Shown here in pieces: positions 24,466 to 34,556 of a DNA stretch of 64,000 bases. The stretch is from an uncultured Pelagibacteraceae bacterium. GTDB lineage: Bacteria > Pseudomonadota > Alphaproteobacteria > Pelagibacterales > Pelagibacteraceae. The notes under the pieces are model-generated. The model was not told where the DNA came from. It searched no databases and saw only the letters and a program-made list of their open reading frames with translations. The DNA lies in NCBI GenBank assembly GCA_902520695.1, contig CABYOT010000001.1, forward strand, positions 124,001 to 188,000, written 5' to 3'. The translations under genes were made by a program, and so were the position numbers. Position 1 is the first letter of the stretch; each line of letters starts with the position of its first letter.

Positions 24466-26571
24466 TTATAACTCCCAAATATATTTTTTGTTAGTTTTAT
24501 GCTTGAATATTTTATCAATCATATATTCAGCAACAATATTTGAATTCATGTGTTTATGATATTTATTGTAACCAGCCTTAGAAACTTTTATTCTCAAACT
24601 ATCATTTTCAGAATATTTTTTAATTTTTTTTGATAAATCATTTAAATCAGAATAAAAAACAACTTCGTTATTACTAAATATTTTGTTTAATTTTGTTTCA
24701 TTCTCAACAAACGTTAAAATACCATTTCCAATTAATTGTGCAATTCTATCACTGCTGTAAAATTTAAGTGGTTTACCCTGGCTTAAATTTAATGCCATTT
24801 TTGACATCTGTAATTTATTTTTAAATTCATCTGACCATATTGGTTGTCTATTATCGATACCGTAAATATCGAATTTAATATTTTGATTCACATTAACTAG
24901 ATTCTTGATGAAATATTCACGGAAATCTACTTTTCCTTTTTTTAAAACACCTCTGTGAACGCCGTGTGACATTGCAAAAAAGATGTCATAAATAAAATTC
25001 TTATTATTAAAAATTTTTAGATTATCTAAAGCTTTATCAACAGGATTAGGTATATAAAAACAAACTTTATCATCCAATTTAACAGCTTTTGGATCTGTGG
25101 TACAAAAATTACAATCCATTAGTTTAAATTTGTCCATAAATCTTTTTTTATTATGAAGCCATTCTTTATTATCCATTTTGTCTAAAAACCACTGGGAAAA
25201 TTTTATATTAGGATAAAATTTTTTTATTTTTAAAATAGTATCACTAGAAATCATATCTGCATGACCAAATAAAATTAAATCTGGCTTAAAATTGGCAGTC
25301 ATTTCAAGTAGTTTATTATTTAGAGAATTTGATCCTGTTATATCTTTAATAGATTTTTCGTAACTAACAGTATCTCTATCACTTAATGTAACCACAGAAT
25401 TAAAACTTCTTACTAATCCGTTGTTTATTCTTCTACCTGTATTATAAAATAATCTAGCATTATGCCTTAAATTGAAATTTGTAACATGAATTATTTTTTT
25501 ATTTTTATTTTTGCTAACTAAATGGTTTTTAAAAAATTGTTCACGGTAATTATCAATTTTTTTTGATATAAATTTATCTGTTAAATAAAAATTTTTTAAA
25601 CACTTACTCTGCATAGATTTAAGTATTTTTTTATTATCAATCAGCTTTTTTATGGATTTATAAATACTTAAATAATTTAGTTTTTTGATAATTATAGGGT
25701 CTGTTACAGTTTCTTTTAATCCACCTTTATCACTAATAATCACAGCACATCCTCTACTTGATGCTTCTAAACTTGATCTACCAAATGGTTCCTCCCATCT
25801 CGAGCAAGCTATTGATATTGAGGATTTTTCTAAATGCTTAAGAATAACAGCATGTTCTTTAAATCCAAAATTAAAAAACCTTGGATGTTTAAATATGAGT
25901 TTTTCTCTTGGCTCATCCCCAAAAACATGAGCTTCCCACTCTTTATATTTGTTTAATATTTTAATTACAGCTTTACCAAAAAGATCATATCCCTTAGATG
26001 AATTAAGCTTTCCTACAAATGTTATAATTTTTTTCTTTTTATTCAAATTGATCTTTTTCAAATTTGTTGATTGATGTATTACAATCGATTTTGTTGAATT
26101 TTGATAAAATTTATCAAGATCTTTGTTAAACTGGTTCTTTGTCCAGTTGCTATTAAATATAATTTTATCACAAATATTTAATAAAGAAATTCTTTCATCT
26201 ACACTTTCAGACCCTGATAAAGAAAGAGGATCATTATGAAAATAAATTACAAATTTTCTATTTTTTAAATGTTTAAGTGATTGTAAATATTTAGGTCTAT
26301 TGTGTATTTCAATTATATTTGAATTTCTTCTTTCCTCAATTTGCAGAAAATTACTTAAGTAAATTTTTGTCGAGCTTTTAAAATATTTTTTTTTAAGTGG
26401 AATATTTATATAATTTCCCGATAATTTATCTTGTAAATTAGTATTACCATAGATTCTTATATTTTTTTTGTATTTGCTAAATTTTGTTACACCGTGAATA
26501 AATATAGACACAGCTCCTGAATAGGTAGGTGAATAATTCTCCTTGTATGGCAATAATACTGAAATTTTCAT
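24466..26571 (-). CDS. two-domain glycosyltransferase
   Basis: A 701-residue protein. Residues 1 to about 345 form a GT-B glycosyltransferase of the GT4 kind: PTYSGAVSIFIHGV, IIEIHNRPKYL, KKIITFVGKLNSSKGYDLF, and the donor-site motif EEPFGRSSLEASSRGCAVI. After a basic linker near residue 355, a second domain begins (KIIHVTNFNLRHNAR) and ends with a glycosyltransferase-like C-terminus (KFYSSDRIAQLIGNGILTF). Two linked transferases could add successive sugars to a surface glycan. It overlaps the GIY-YIG gene by 4 bases. Confidence 0.8.
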   Translation of the reverse strand: MKISVLLPYKENYSPTYSGAVSIFIHGVTKFSKYKKNIRIYGNTNLQDKLSGNYINIPLKKKYFKSSTKIYLSNFLQIEERRNSNIIEIHNRPKYLQSLKHLKNRKFVIYFHNDPLSLSGSESVDERISLLNICDKIIFNSNWTKNQFNKDLDKFYQNSTKSIVIHQSTNLKKINLNKKKKIITFVGKLNSSKGYDLFGKAVIKILNKYKEWEAHVFGDEPREKLIFKHPRFFNFGFKEHAVILKHLEKSSISIACSRWEEPFGRSSLEASSRGCAVIISDKGGLKETVTDPIIIKKLNYLSIYKSIKKLIDNKKILKSMQSKCLKNFYLTDKFISKKIDNYREQFFKNHLVSKNKNKKIIHVTNFNLRHNARLFYNTGRRINNGLVRSFNSVVTLSDRDTVSYEKSIKDITGSNSLNNKLLEMTANFKPDLILFGHADMISSDTILKIKKFYPNIKFSQWFLDKMDNKEWLHNKKRFMDKFKLMDCNFCTTDPKAVKLDDKVCFYIPNPVDKALDNLKIFNNKNFIYDIFFAMSHGVHRGVLKKGKVDFREYFIKNLVNVNQNIKFDIYGIDNRQPIWSDEFKNKLQMSKMALNLSQGKPLKFYSSDRIAQLIGNGILTFVENETKLNKIFSNNEVVFYSDLNDLSKKIKKYSENDSLRIKVSKAGYNKYHKHMNSNIVAEYMIDKIFKHKTNKKYIWEL
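24472..24476 (-). promoter_or_regulatory. ribosome binding site deciding a TTG start
   Basis: GGGAG on the reverse strand, seven bases before TTG at 24464 and inside the last codons of the glycosyltransferase. It is among the better Shine-Dalgarno matches in this A+T-rich region and supports translation of the deacetylase from TTG. Confidence 0.55.
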
Positions 26572-26825
26572 TTATTTATATATTCATTTTTTATTTTATT
26601 TCTCAGTAAGTAATTTTTTTTTAATTTATATTCTTCTTGCATAGCAGTACTTTTTTCATAGTATTTCTTTACGTAAATTAATTTCCATTTATTACCTCTG
26701 GTAAACTTTGCACCCTTAGAAGAGTTATGAAGCAAAATTCGTTTATTTATATTATTAGTATAACCAACATAAGATCTATATTTGTTTAATTTTTTTGTTA
26801 TTATTAGATATACGTAATATATCAT
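26568..26825 (-). CDS. GIY-YIG domain protein
   Basis: An 85-residue protein that is just a GIY-YIG nuclease domain of the small UvrC-N/YhbQ kind. The motif reads YYVYLIITKK, then SYVGYTNNINKRILLHN with the catalytic Arg, and a later Glu in AMQEEYKLKK. The role of such small proteins is mostly unknown; DNA repair or structure-specific cutting has been suggested. It leads the reverse-strand set and diverges from the gene at 26873 with 47 bases between, where both promoters must lie. Confidence 0.85.
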   Translation of the reverse strand: MIYYVYLIITKKLNKYRSYVGYTNNINKRILLHNSSKGAKFTRGNKWKLIYVKKYYEKSTAMQEEYKLKKNYLLRNKIKNEYINK

Positions 26826-26872
26826 TATGATTTTTATATATTTAATAATAAAATATATAAATATATATTTTT

Positions 26873-27829
26873 ATGTTCCCAAGAAATTATAAAAAACTAA
26901 GTAAAATTAAAAGATTTATTCTCAAAATATTAAATGTTTATGCTTTAGACAAGGAGAGTCTCAATCTTGTAAATCCTGATTATAAAAATGTTAATTCAAA
27001 TTATTTCTCTTTAAATGATAAATCAATAATACTATCAAAAGGGTATTTAAATCTTGATAGAAAAATAGAAAACTTAGATATTTATTATAGATATGCTCCA
27101 AATAATCAACTTTGGAACTCAACAGATAGATGGAAAAGGATTATTCCCAATATTAACAAAAAACAACTTATTTTAACTTCGCTAATTAGCTTAAATGAGA
27201 GTATTTTAAATTTTTTGAGAGAAAATAAATTAAATATTACTTTAAATTTGATTTCAGATGTTTCAGATGATCAGTTTGATAACGAAATATTAAAAAAATT
27301 AGAGGATAAAAAAATTAATATAAAATTTATTAAATCTAAAATTAAAGGAAATAAAGGAACTTATCTTGAGTGCTGTAATTGTGCTGAAAATGCTAAAGAT
27401 CTTATTTTTTTCATAGAAGATGATTATTTATTTGAAGATAATTGTATTGAAGAAATGATTTTTACATACTCTAGATTGTCAACTCTCTTTAAGAAAGATA
27501 TTTTCCTTTGTCCAAGTGATTACCCTTTTTATTATGATTCAAGTTATAACACCTCAATATATATAGGCATGAACTATAAGTGGAGAGATGTAAAAGAAAC
27601 ATTGTTAACATTTATGTTTTCAAAAAGTTTATTAAATGATTTTCAAAATAATATTAGAATGGTTGGTGAAAAGAATAATGATCCATTTGAAAAGCCATTA
27701 CATGAATTGTTTGATAAAGAAAAATGTTTAGCTCCTATAGGATCATTATCCTATCACATTAATAGACATGTTCCGGCTACTACAGAAAACTGGACTGATC
27801 TATGGCAAAAAAACTTTCAAAAACTGTAG
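26873..27829 (+). CDS. putative GT-A fold glycosyltransferase
   Basis: A 318-residue protein. The best landmark is LIFFIEDDYLFEDNCIEEM near residue 180, which resembles the acidic nucleotide-sugar and metal site of GT-A enzymes; YRYAPNNQLWNSTDRW near residue 75 and a His/Pro-rich end (SYHINRHVPATTENW) are other conserved-looking parts. It lies next to other glycan genes but on the opposite strand, alone, and converges on hppA with 9 bases between. I do not recognise a precise family. A sugar-transfer role is inferred from motif and context. Confidence 0.55.
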   Translation: MFPRNYKKLSKIKRFILKILNVYALDKESLNLVNPDYKNVNSNYFSLNDKSIILSKGYLNLDRKIENLDIYYRYAPNNQLWNSTDRWKRIIPNINKKQLILTSLISLNESILNFLRENKLNITLNLISDVSDDQFDNEILKKLEDKKINIKFIKSKIKGNKGTYLECCNCAENAKDLIFFIEDDYLFEDNCIEEMIFTYSRLSTLFKKDIFLCPSDYPFYYDSSYNTSIYIGMNYKWRDVKETLLTFMFSKSLLNDFQNNIRMVGEKNNDPFEKPLHELFDKEKCLAPIGSLSYHINRHVPATTENWTDLWQKNFQKL

Positions 27830-27838
27830 AAATATTAT

Positions 27839-29944
27839 TTAGCCAGCAATAACAGCTAGTAAAAGTAACGCTACAATATTTGTAATCTTAATCATTGGAT
27901 TGACGGCTGGTCCAGCTGTATCTTTGTATGGATCACCGACAGTGTCACCAGTTACCGCAGCTTTATGAGCTTCTGAACCTTTGCCACCAAAATTACCATC
28001 TTCGATATATTTTTTTGCATTATCCCAAGCACCACCTCCTGCAGTCATAGAAACAGCAACAAAAAGGCCGGTAATAATAACTCCCAATAACATTGCTCCA
28101 AGTGATGATAAAGCTGCTACTTGTCCACCTATAAAATAAATTACCACATATAAAACAATTGGAGATAAAATGGGTAATAATGAAGGTATTATCATTTCTT
28201 TGATTGCAGCCCTTGTTAGCAAATCAACAAGCTTACCATAATCAGGTTTGGCTTTTCTTTTCATAATTCCAGGTATTTTTTTAAATTGTCTTCTTACTTC
28301 TATAACAACAGCTCCTCCTGCTCTACCTACGGCTTGCATACCCATTGATCCAAATAGATAAGGAAGCATACCACCAATTAGAAGTCCAACAACTACGTAT
28401 GGATTAGACAAATCAAAAGTAACAGTTATACCTTCTAAATTAGACCCTGCAACTTTTGAAAAATGTTTAATATCTTCTGTATAAGCCGCAAAAAGAACCA
28501 ATGCTCCAAGACCTGCAGAACCGATTGCATAACCTTTAGTTACAGCTTTAGTGGTATTTCCAACTGCATCGAGTGCATCTGTCGTTTTACGAACATTTTT
28601 AGGAAGATTTGACATTTCGGCTATTCCACCAGCATTATCTGTAACGGGACCATAAGCATCTAAAGCAACAACCATACCAGCTAGTGCCAGCATTGTAGTT
28701 ACAGCAATAGCAATACCATAAAGGCCTGCGATATGGTTAGTCCATAAAATACCACCAACAATTATTAATGCCGGAACAGCAGTAGCTTCCATAGAAACCG
28801 CTAAACCTTGAATAACATTTGTACCATGTCCTGTTGTTGAGGATTGAGCAACACTTTTAACAGGTCTGTAATCAGTGCCCGTATAATATTCTGTAATCCA
28901 AATTATTAATCCTGTTATTACTAAACCAATGATTCCACAAAAATAAAGACTTAAACCATTGAATGACTTTCCATTAGCTACATATTCCGTAGTAAAGCCT
29001 ATAACATGCTTGGTTATTGGAAATAGAATTACCAATGAGCTTATAGCTGTTATCACAAATCCTTTATACATTGCTTTCATAATATTTTTATCACTACCAA
29101 GAGTAACAAAAAATGTTCCAAGTATTGACGTTAAAATACAAGCACCACCAATTGCTAAAGGATAGATCATCATATTAAAATCATTTACAAAGAATATAGA
29201 TGAAAGAACCATTGTAGCAACAATAGTGACAGCGTAAGTTTCAAAAAGATCTGCTGCCATACCTGCACAATCTCCAACATTATCACCAACATTGTCAGCT
29301 ATGACAGCTGGATTTCTTGGATCGTCCTCAGGTATACCAGCTTCAACCTTACCTACTAAATCAGCACCAACGTCTGCTCCCTTTGTAAAAATTCCTCCAC
29401 CCAGTCTTGCAAAAATTGAGATTAATGAAGCACCAAAGCCTAATGCAACTAAAGCATTAACTATTTCTCTCTCATAAACTCCATTTTTTACTAAAAAATA
29501 ATAATATACAGCTATTGCAAGTAAAGCTAATCCAGCTACTAACATACCAGTAACAGCACCTGATTTAAATGCAATTGATAAACCACTAGCTAAACTTTTT
29601 CTTGATGCTTCAGCAGTTCTAACGTTTGCTTGAACAGATACAATCATACCTACGTAACCTGCAATACCTGATAATGTAGCTCCAATCAAATAACCTAATC
29701 CAACTAAAGGACTGAACAAAATTGTAATAACAATTAGAACTACAACACCAACAATTGCGATAGTTTTGTACTGTCTGTTTAAATATGCTCTAGCACCTTC
29801 CTGAATTGCAGATGCGATTTCAAGCATTTTAGCATTACCTGAGCTTGAATTTAAAATATTTCTTCCTGTTATAAAACCGTAAACGATGGATAATATTCCA
29901 GCCGCTATAATATAATACATTATTGTTTCAGTTGATGTGTTCAT
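27839..29944 (-). CDS. hppA: proton-translocating membrane pyrophosphatase
   Basis: A 701-residue integral membrane pump that uses pyrophosphate hydrolysis to move protons. Markers: [20 protein letters not shown] and [20 protein letters not shown] (in part: [17 protein letters not shown]), the pyrophosphate site, and a C-terminal [14 protein letters not shown] with [14 protein letters not shown]. Near residue 465 the sequence is [10 protein letters not shown]; Lys at this position marks the potassium-independent H+-pumping type. It follows thiL by 74 bases and has an AAAGGA ribosome binding site. It would recover energy from biosynthetic pyrophosphate. Confidence 0.97.
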   Translation of the reverse strand: MNTSTETIMYYIIAAGILSIVYGFITGRNILNSSSGNAKMLEIASAIQEGARAYLNRQYKTIAIVGVVVLIVITILFSPLVGLGYLIGATLSGIAGYVGMIVSVQANVRTAEASRKSLASGLSIAFKSGAVTGMLVAGLALLAIAVYYYFLVKNGVYEREIVNALVALGFGASLISIFARLGGGIFTKGADVGADLVGKVEAGIPEDDPRNPAVIADNVGDNVGDCAGMAADLFETYAVTIVATMVLSSIFFVNDFNMMIYPLAIGGACILTSILGTFFVTLGSDKNIMKAMYKGFVITAISSLVILFPITKHVIGFTTEYVANGKSFNGLSLYFCGIIGLVITGLIIWITEYYTGTDYRPVKSVAQSSTTGHGTNVIQGLAVSMEATAVPALIIVGGILWTNHIAGLYGIAIAVTTMLALAGMVVALDAYGPVTDNAGGIAEMSNLPKNVRKTTDALDAVGNTTKAVTKGYAIGSAGLGALVLFAAYTEDIKHFSKVAGSNLEGITVTFDLSNPYVVVGLLIGGMLPYLFGSMGMQAVGRAGGAVVIEVRRQFKKIPGIMKRKAKPDYGKLVDLLTRAAIKEMIIPSLLPILSPIVLYVVIYFIGGQVAALSSLGAMLLGVIITGLFVAVSMTAGGGAWDNAKKYIEDGNFGGKGSEAHKAAVTGDTVGDPYKDTAGPAVNPMIKITNIVALLLLAVIAG

Positions 29945-30018
29945 TGGTTCCTTTGTTAATTAAAGTTATGAAAAACATGTAATACAAAATATGATATAAA
30001 ACGCAATATTTAACTTTG

Positions 30019-30978
30019 TTAGAAATTGTGTGAATATCCTTCATTAAATGCATGTTTTATTCGCTTATCACCGTCAATAATTTCATTATTTTTTGCATCT
30101 TTGGTTAAATTGCCTATTAGTGTTACTTTTTGATTCATCTTTTTGAAAAATTTTTGAATATAATTTCTCTTTGACTTTGGAGATGTAAATAAAATTTGAT
30201 AGTCATCGCCCTTTGAAATGAAATTGATCTTCTTTTTTTTTGATTTAGAGAGATATTTTCTCAAATTTGTTGAAATTGGAATTTTATTTAGTTCAACTTT
30301 GTAAAATAATTTTCTTTTATTGATTAGTTTATTCAAATCTCCAAATAAACCATCTGAAATATCGATTGAAGAATTTGCAAAGTTTAAAAGATTCGAGCTA
30401 ATCTTAATAGGTAAGTCGGGTAAATAGTATTTTTTAACAAAATAGTTATACTTTATTTTATTAAATAAAATATTTCTTTTTAAAATTTGTAATCCTAAGT
30501 AGCTATCACCAATGTTTCCAGTTACATATATGTCATCACCATCATTACATTTATTTCTTTGTACTATTTTTTTTGAATAACCTAATGATATTATTGTAAA
30601 GATTGTTTTATTTGACCTCGTAGTATCTCCACCAGATAGTTTAAGATCATATTTCTTTTGTTCTTCTTTAAGACTTTTAGAAATAATATTGAGATTTTTT
30701 TTTGAAAAAGAATTATTGTTTCCACTAGCACATATAAAAATGAATTTTGGTTTTACACCCTTGCAATATAAATCTGATATTGAAGATCTTACTATTTTTT
30801 TTATTACTAAATCAGGATTCTTAAAATTTAGGAAATGAACGCCTTCCACATAAGTATCAGTTGAAACAACTACGTTGTGTTTTTTATCAAAAAAAACGTC
30901 ATCATTTAGTTCTAATGCTGATGGGTTATTATAAGTTAATTTTTTAAAGTACTTTTCAATTAGAGCAAATTCATTCAT
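30019..30978 (-). CDS. thiL: thiamine-monophosphate kinase
   Basis: A 319-residue ATP-dependent kinase making thiamine diphosphate from the monophosphate. It starts NEFALIEKYFKKL, with ELNDDVFF supplying a metal Asp, VVSTDTYVEGVHF, KLSGGDTTRS and NSSIDISDGLFGDL, all hallmarks of ThiL. It overlaps nusB by 8 bases. The nusB-thiL junction is common in proteobacteria. Confidence 0.95.
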   Translation of the reverse strand: MNEFALIEKYFKKLTYNNPSALELNDDVFFDKKHNVVVSTDTYVEGVHFLNFKNPDLVIKKIVRSSISDLYCKGVKPKFIFICASGNNNSFSKKNLNIISKSLKEEQKKYDLKLSGGDTTRSNKTIFTIISLGYSKKIVQRNKCNDGDDIYVTGNIGDSYLGLQILKRNILFNKIKYNYFVKKYYLPDLPIKISSNLLNFANSSIDISDGLFGDLNKLINKRKLFYKVELNKIPISTNLRKYLSKSKKKKINFISKGDDYQILFTSPKSKRNYIQKFFKKMNQKVTLIGNLTKDAKNNEIIDGDKRIKHAFNEGYSHNF

Positions 30979-31375
30979 TGCTAATTCTAATTTTTTTTGA
31001 AATTTTATCTAATAAAGCATTTAAATATTTAGTTTGTGAGTCATCAATAAAAAAATTTGATGCTTTCAAATATTCGTTAATAATAATTTTGATTGAAGTA
31101 TTTGGTTTATATAAAAATTCAAAAATTGCACTTTTAATTATAATTTGAAAAACTTTATCCATATTTTTTATTTTTAAATCTTGTTCCAAATGATTATTAA
31201 TTTCTGTATTTATTAACTCTTCCCTCTCGATAGTTCCATTAACGATATCTTTGATAAATTTTTTAAATCTATGTTTAGGAAAAGTTATATTTTCCTCGTT
31301 ATTAAAAAGTTTCCCATAAAGTTTTTGTATAATTATTACCCTAGGATTTCTTTGTGGTGAAAATGGAACTGTCAT
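30971..31375 (-). CDS. nusB: transcription antitermination factor NusB
   Basis: A 134-residue helical protein that binds boxA RNA with S10 in rRNA antitermination. It begins with SPQRNPRVIIIQKLYGKLF and has the long helical centre and IKSAIFEFLYKPNTSIKIIINEYL-type end (in part: SIKIIINEYLKASNFF) of the family, where NusB has its conserved Glu-Tyr-Val/Leu segment. Its place between ribH and thiL is the standard one. Sequence drift is substantial, but context makes the call firm. Confidence 0.9.
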   Translation of the reverse strand: MTVPFSPQRNPRVIIIQKLYGKLFNNEENITFPKHRFKKFIKDIVNGTIEREELINTEINNHLEQDLKIKNMDKVFQIIIKSAIFEFLYKPNTSIKIIINEYLKASNFFIDDSQTKYLNALLDKISKKIRISNE

Positions 31376-31378
31376 AAT

Positions 31379-31765
31379 TTATTGAGATAGAACAGATAAA
31401 ACTGCCTTCGCAGCTTCTGAACCTTTCCTGCCACGTGCAAAGGCTTGTTTTTTGTTTAAGCAGGTAATTACACCGTTTCCTACAGGTTTCTTGGATGTAA
31501 TTGATAATGTCATTAATGCATCAGTAGTTGCTTTTGATATAAAATCAAAATGAGGTGTTTGACCTTTAATCACGCATCCTAAAGCAATGAACCCATTAAA
31601 TTTATTTAAATTTTTTGCTATAGTTACAGGTATCTCAAATGCACCAGGTACATTAATTACCTTTATACTACATTTATTTTTTATTTTATTTTTTGCACTT
31701 TTTAATAAAGATCTAGCAATAGTTTCGTAATAATCTGCAACAACAATTAAAATTTTTTTTTTCAC
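31379..31765 (-). CDS. ribH: 6,7-dimethyl-8-ribityllumazine synthase
   Basis: A 128-residue enzyme condensing the ribityl-pyrimidine with dihydroxybutanone phosphate, the penultimate riboflavin step. Markers: VVADYYETIARSL, NVPGAFEIPVTIAK, GCVIKGQTPHFDFISKA with the catalytic His, and GRKGSEAAKAVLSVL. It forms a multimeric capsule or pentamer in the cytosol. It overlaps ribB by 4 bases and precedes nusB by 3. Confidence 0.96.
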   Translation of the reverse strand: MKKKILIVVADYYETIARSLLKSAKNKIKNKCSIKVINVPGAFEIPVTIAKNLNKFNGFIALGCVIKGQTPHFDFISKATTDALMTLSITSKKPVGNGVITCLNKKQAFARGRKGSEAAKAVLSVLSQ

Positions 31766-32877
31766 TTTATAATTTCCTGTTTTTTAATTTTAATGCCATA
31801 TCCTTCTAAACCTATCACTTTTTTTTTAGATCTAGTAACAAGTATCATATTTTTAATATTTAAAGATTTAATAATTTGAGCCCCTATACCATAGTTTCTA
31901 ATCAATTTGTCATGACCTTTTTCATAGAAAGTTTTACTTTTGTACTGTTTAAGTGTTTGAGTTACAGATTTTAAATTAGGGTCTCTTATAAACACAAGAA
32001 CACAATTATTATATTTTTTGAAATATGAGATTGTTTTATCAAATGAATTTGGCAGTTTTTGATTAATTAAATAATTTTGAACTACGTTAGATGATATTAC
32101 TCTTAATCTAGGGACAACTCCTTTCTTTAAGGTTCCTTTTATCAGTGCAAAGTTCTCCGATCCATCAAGTACATTTTCAAATACTTTTATTTTAAATTTC
32201 TGTTTTTGAACAATTATTGAAGAAGTTTTTTTTAATTTAACAAGTTTCTCTCTCTTTAACCTATAAGCAATTAAATCTTCAATCTTACCTATTTTAAGTT
32301 TATGTTTTTTAGCAAAATTAAATAATGTTTTGCCTGTAGCCATTTTTCCATCATCTGCCATAATTTCACAAATAACAGCTGAATTATTTTTTTTAGCAAG
32401 TTTTGATATATCAACAGAGGCCTCAGTATGCCCTGCTCTAACAAGTACACCTCCATCTCTAGCTATAACTGGAAAAACATGTCCTGGAGATACAATATCA
32501 TTTTTTTTTGCATTTTTATTTGATGCAGCTTTAATTGTTTTAGCACGATCATAAGCTGATATACCCGTTGTAACACCTTTTTTAGCTTCTATAGAGTAAG
32601 TAAAAGCAGTTTTGCTTCTGGATTGATTTATTGGTGAAGCCAAAGTTAATCCAATTTTTTTTGATTGTGTATTATCCATTGCTAAACAAATTAATCCTCT
32701 CGCATGTTTAGCCATGAAATTAATATGATTAGGATTAACAGCTGATGTGGAAATTACTAAATCACCTTCATTTTCCATTTCTTCATGTTTGCTCTCATCG
32801 TCAACAAGAATAAACATACCATTTTTTTTAACCGTCTTAATGATACTTTCTATTGAGCTAAAATTACTTTTTTTCAT
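31762..32877 (-). CDS. ribB: 3,4-dihydroxy-2-butanone-4-phosphate synthase with degenerate C-terminal domain
   Basis: A 371-residue protein. Residues 1 to about 210 form RibB: FILVDDESKHEEMENEGDL (the acidic metal site), NFMAKHARGLICLAM, TGISAYDRAKTI, PGHVFPVIARDGGVL and RAGHTEASVDI. This makes the four-carbon riboflavin precursor from ribulose 5-phosphate. The rest is shaped like GTP cyclohydrolase II, but the zinc cysteine cluster and catalytic motifs are missing, so that activity is unlikely. A real RibA should be elsewhere. It overlaps ribE by 14 bases. Confidence 0.92.
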   Translation of the reverse strand: MKKSNFSSIESIIKTVKKNGMFILVDDESKHEEMENEGDLVISTSAVNPNHINFMAKHARGLICLAMDNTQSKKIGLTLASPINQSRSKTAFTYSIEAKKGVTTGISAYDRAKTIKAASNKNAKKNDIVSPGHVFPVIARDGGVLVRAGHTEASVDISKLAKKNNSAVICEIMADDGKMATGKTLFNFAKKHKLKIGKIEDLIAYRLKREKLVKLKKTSSIIVQKQKFKIKVFENVLDGSENFALIKGTLKKGVVPRLRVISSNVVQNYLINQKLPNSFDKTISYFKKYNNCVLVFIRDPNLKSVTQTLKQYKSKTFYEKGHDKLIRNYGIGAQIIKSLNIKNMILVTRSKKKVIGLEGYGIKIKKQEIIK

Positions 32878-33457
32878 TGATAAATTTCTTCACATATTTA
32901 GACATAATATCAATCTCAACATTGACCAAATCATTTTTTTTAAGTGTGATTAAGTTAGTTAATTTTAAAGTGTGAGGTATAATCCATATTTCAAAAGAAT
33001 TCTTTTTTATTTTTGATATTGTTAGTGATACTCCATTTATTAATATAGAAGCTTTTTCTACTAATTGCTTCTTAAGCGATTTTGTTATTTTAAATTCAAA
33101 AATATGTGATTTATCAACTTTCTTAATACTTTTTACAGAACAAACGGTATCAACATGACCCTGGCAGATATGTCCAGAAATATTGTCACCAAATTTTAAG
33201 GGTTTTTCTAAATTAATTTCATCACCAATTTTAATATTTCTAAATTTCGATTTAGCCAATGTTTCATTTGATAGATAGAATTCTAAAGTCTTATTCTTGT
33301 AAGAAATTAAAGTAAGACAAACGCCATCACAAGAAATTGAAATTCCAAGATTTTTATTTGAAACTTTCAATGAAGATTTTATAAATAAATTAACACCTTT
33401 TGCCCTTTTTTTAATTCTATTAATTATTCCTTTATTAAATATAATTCCGTTAAACAT
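32864..33457 (-). CDS. ribE: riboflavin synthase alpha chain
   Basis: A 197-residue enzyme of two lumazine-binding barrels that dismutates two lumazines to riboflavin. It starts MFNGIIFNKGIINRI; the first barrel has GISISCDGVCLTLI, and the second has FGDNISGHICQGHVDTVCSV and LINGVSLTI. The usual MFTGI start is MFNGI here. Length is normal. It lies one base from ribD and overlaps ribB. Confidence 0.94.
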   Translation of the reverse strand: MFNGIIFNKGIINRIKKRAKGVNLFIKSSLKVSNKNLGISISCDGVCLTLISYKNKTLEFYLSNETLAKSKFRNIKIGDEINLEKPLKFGDNISGHICQGHVDTVCSVKSIKKVDKSHIFEFKITKSLKKQLVEKASILINGVSLTISKIKKNSFEIWIIPHTLKLTNLITLKKNDLVNVEIDIMSKYVKKFINEKK

Positions 33458-33458
33458 T

Positions 33459-34556
33459 TTAAAAGTAGTGAGTAAGTATATCTTTATCTAAATATGTGTT
33501 TATTTTTTTTTTATTTTTATAGTTTTTATTAATCATTTTTACTAATGAAGATATATTAATTTTATCTCTATTAGAGATAATTTTGTCGCTTTTAAAAAAA
33601 TAGAATTCATTTAATAAATTTGCTTTAAGAAAATTAGTCATTAAATCCTTACCAGACTCTATTAAAATCCTGTGTAGACCAAGTGTATAAAGTGTTTGTG
33701 TTATCTTTTTAAGATTAAAGTTAGTCTTATTTTCTAATTTTTGATAAATAAGTTTAACACCTCTATTTTTTAAAAATTTAATTTTTGAGATATTTTTAGA
33801 ACAGTGAAATATAATTAATTTATTATTTTTTGAATTTTTAATCACGTAGGAGTTATTTTTTATTTTTAAATTTTTATCTATTACAACTACAGTAGGTGAA
33901 AATTTTTCTAATCCATTTAATCTACAATTAAGCTTAGGGTTGTCTGTATTTATTGTTTTATAAGAAGTTAATATTGCGTGATTTTGAAATCTTAAAATAT
34001 GTGAAACTCTTCTTGAATGTTCATTTGTTATAAAAGAATTGTTTCTTAAAATATTCAAATTTGATGAACTTGCAATTTTTCCAATTACATAAGCGGTTTT
34101 GTTAGATTTTATATAATTATATTCTTTATAAAGGTTTTTAACTTTACGTTTTTGAAGTCCTGATATCGCAACTATTTTTTTAGACTTTAAAATCTTTTTA
34201 GTTTTATTAAATGTACGTAAATCTTTATCTTCAATTGAGTAATACACTCTCTTAACTTTATTTTTTATTATTGCATTTGTGCAAGGGGGTGTTAACCCGT
34301 GATGAGAACAAGGCTCTAGTGTCGAGTAAAGCGATGTTCCTTTATTATATCTATTTTTATTTAAAGCAATGCTTTCTGCATGTGGTCTACCACCATTATT
34401 AGTAGTCGCAAAAGATAAGATTTCATTATTTTTTACAATTACACATCCAACTGATGGATTTGTACCAGTTAAATACTTATTATTCTCTGCTAAGTTTATA
34501 GCAAAGTTCATAATTTTTTTATCTAATGGTTTATAATTATCTTTTTTTAAAGACAT
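33459..34556 (-). CDS. ribD: bifunctional riboflavin deaminase/reductase RibD
   Basis: A protein of 365 residues if started at the ATG giving [16 protein letters not shown]. The N-terminal deaminase has [23 protein letters not shown] with the zinc His-Ala-Glu, and [17 protein letters not shown] with the zinc cysteines; the C-terminal reductase begins near [11 protein letters not shown] and contains [18 protein letters not shown] and [12 protein letters not shown]. The frame opens 72 bases earlier, deep inside nrdR, but that part has no family match. The chosen start overlaps nrdR by 20 bases. Start is moderately sure, identity sure. Confidence 0.92.
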   Translation of the reverse strand: MSLKKDNYKPLDKKIMNFAINLAENNKYLTGTNPSVGCVIVKNNEILSFATTNNGGRPHAESIALNKNRYNKGTSLYSTLEPCSHHGLTPPCTNAIIKNKVKRVYYSIEDKDLRTFNKTKKILKSKKIVAISGLQKRKVKNLYKEYNYIKSNKTAYVIGKIASSSNLNILRNNSFITNEHSRRVSHILRFQNHAILTSYKTINTDNPKLNCRLNGLEKFSPTVVVIDKNLKIKNNSYVIKNSKNNKLIIFHCSKNISKIKFLKNRGVKLIYQKLENKTNFNLKKITQTLYTLGLHRILIESGKDLMTNFLKANLLNEFYFFKSDKIISNRDKINISSLVKMINKNYKNKKKINTYLDKDILTHYF

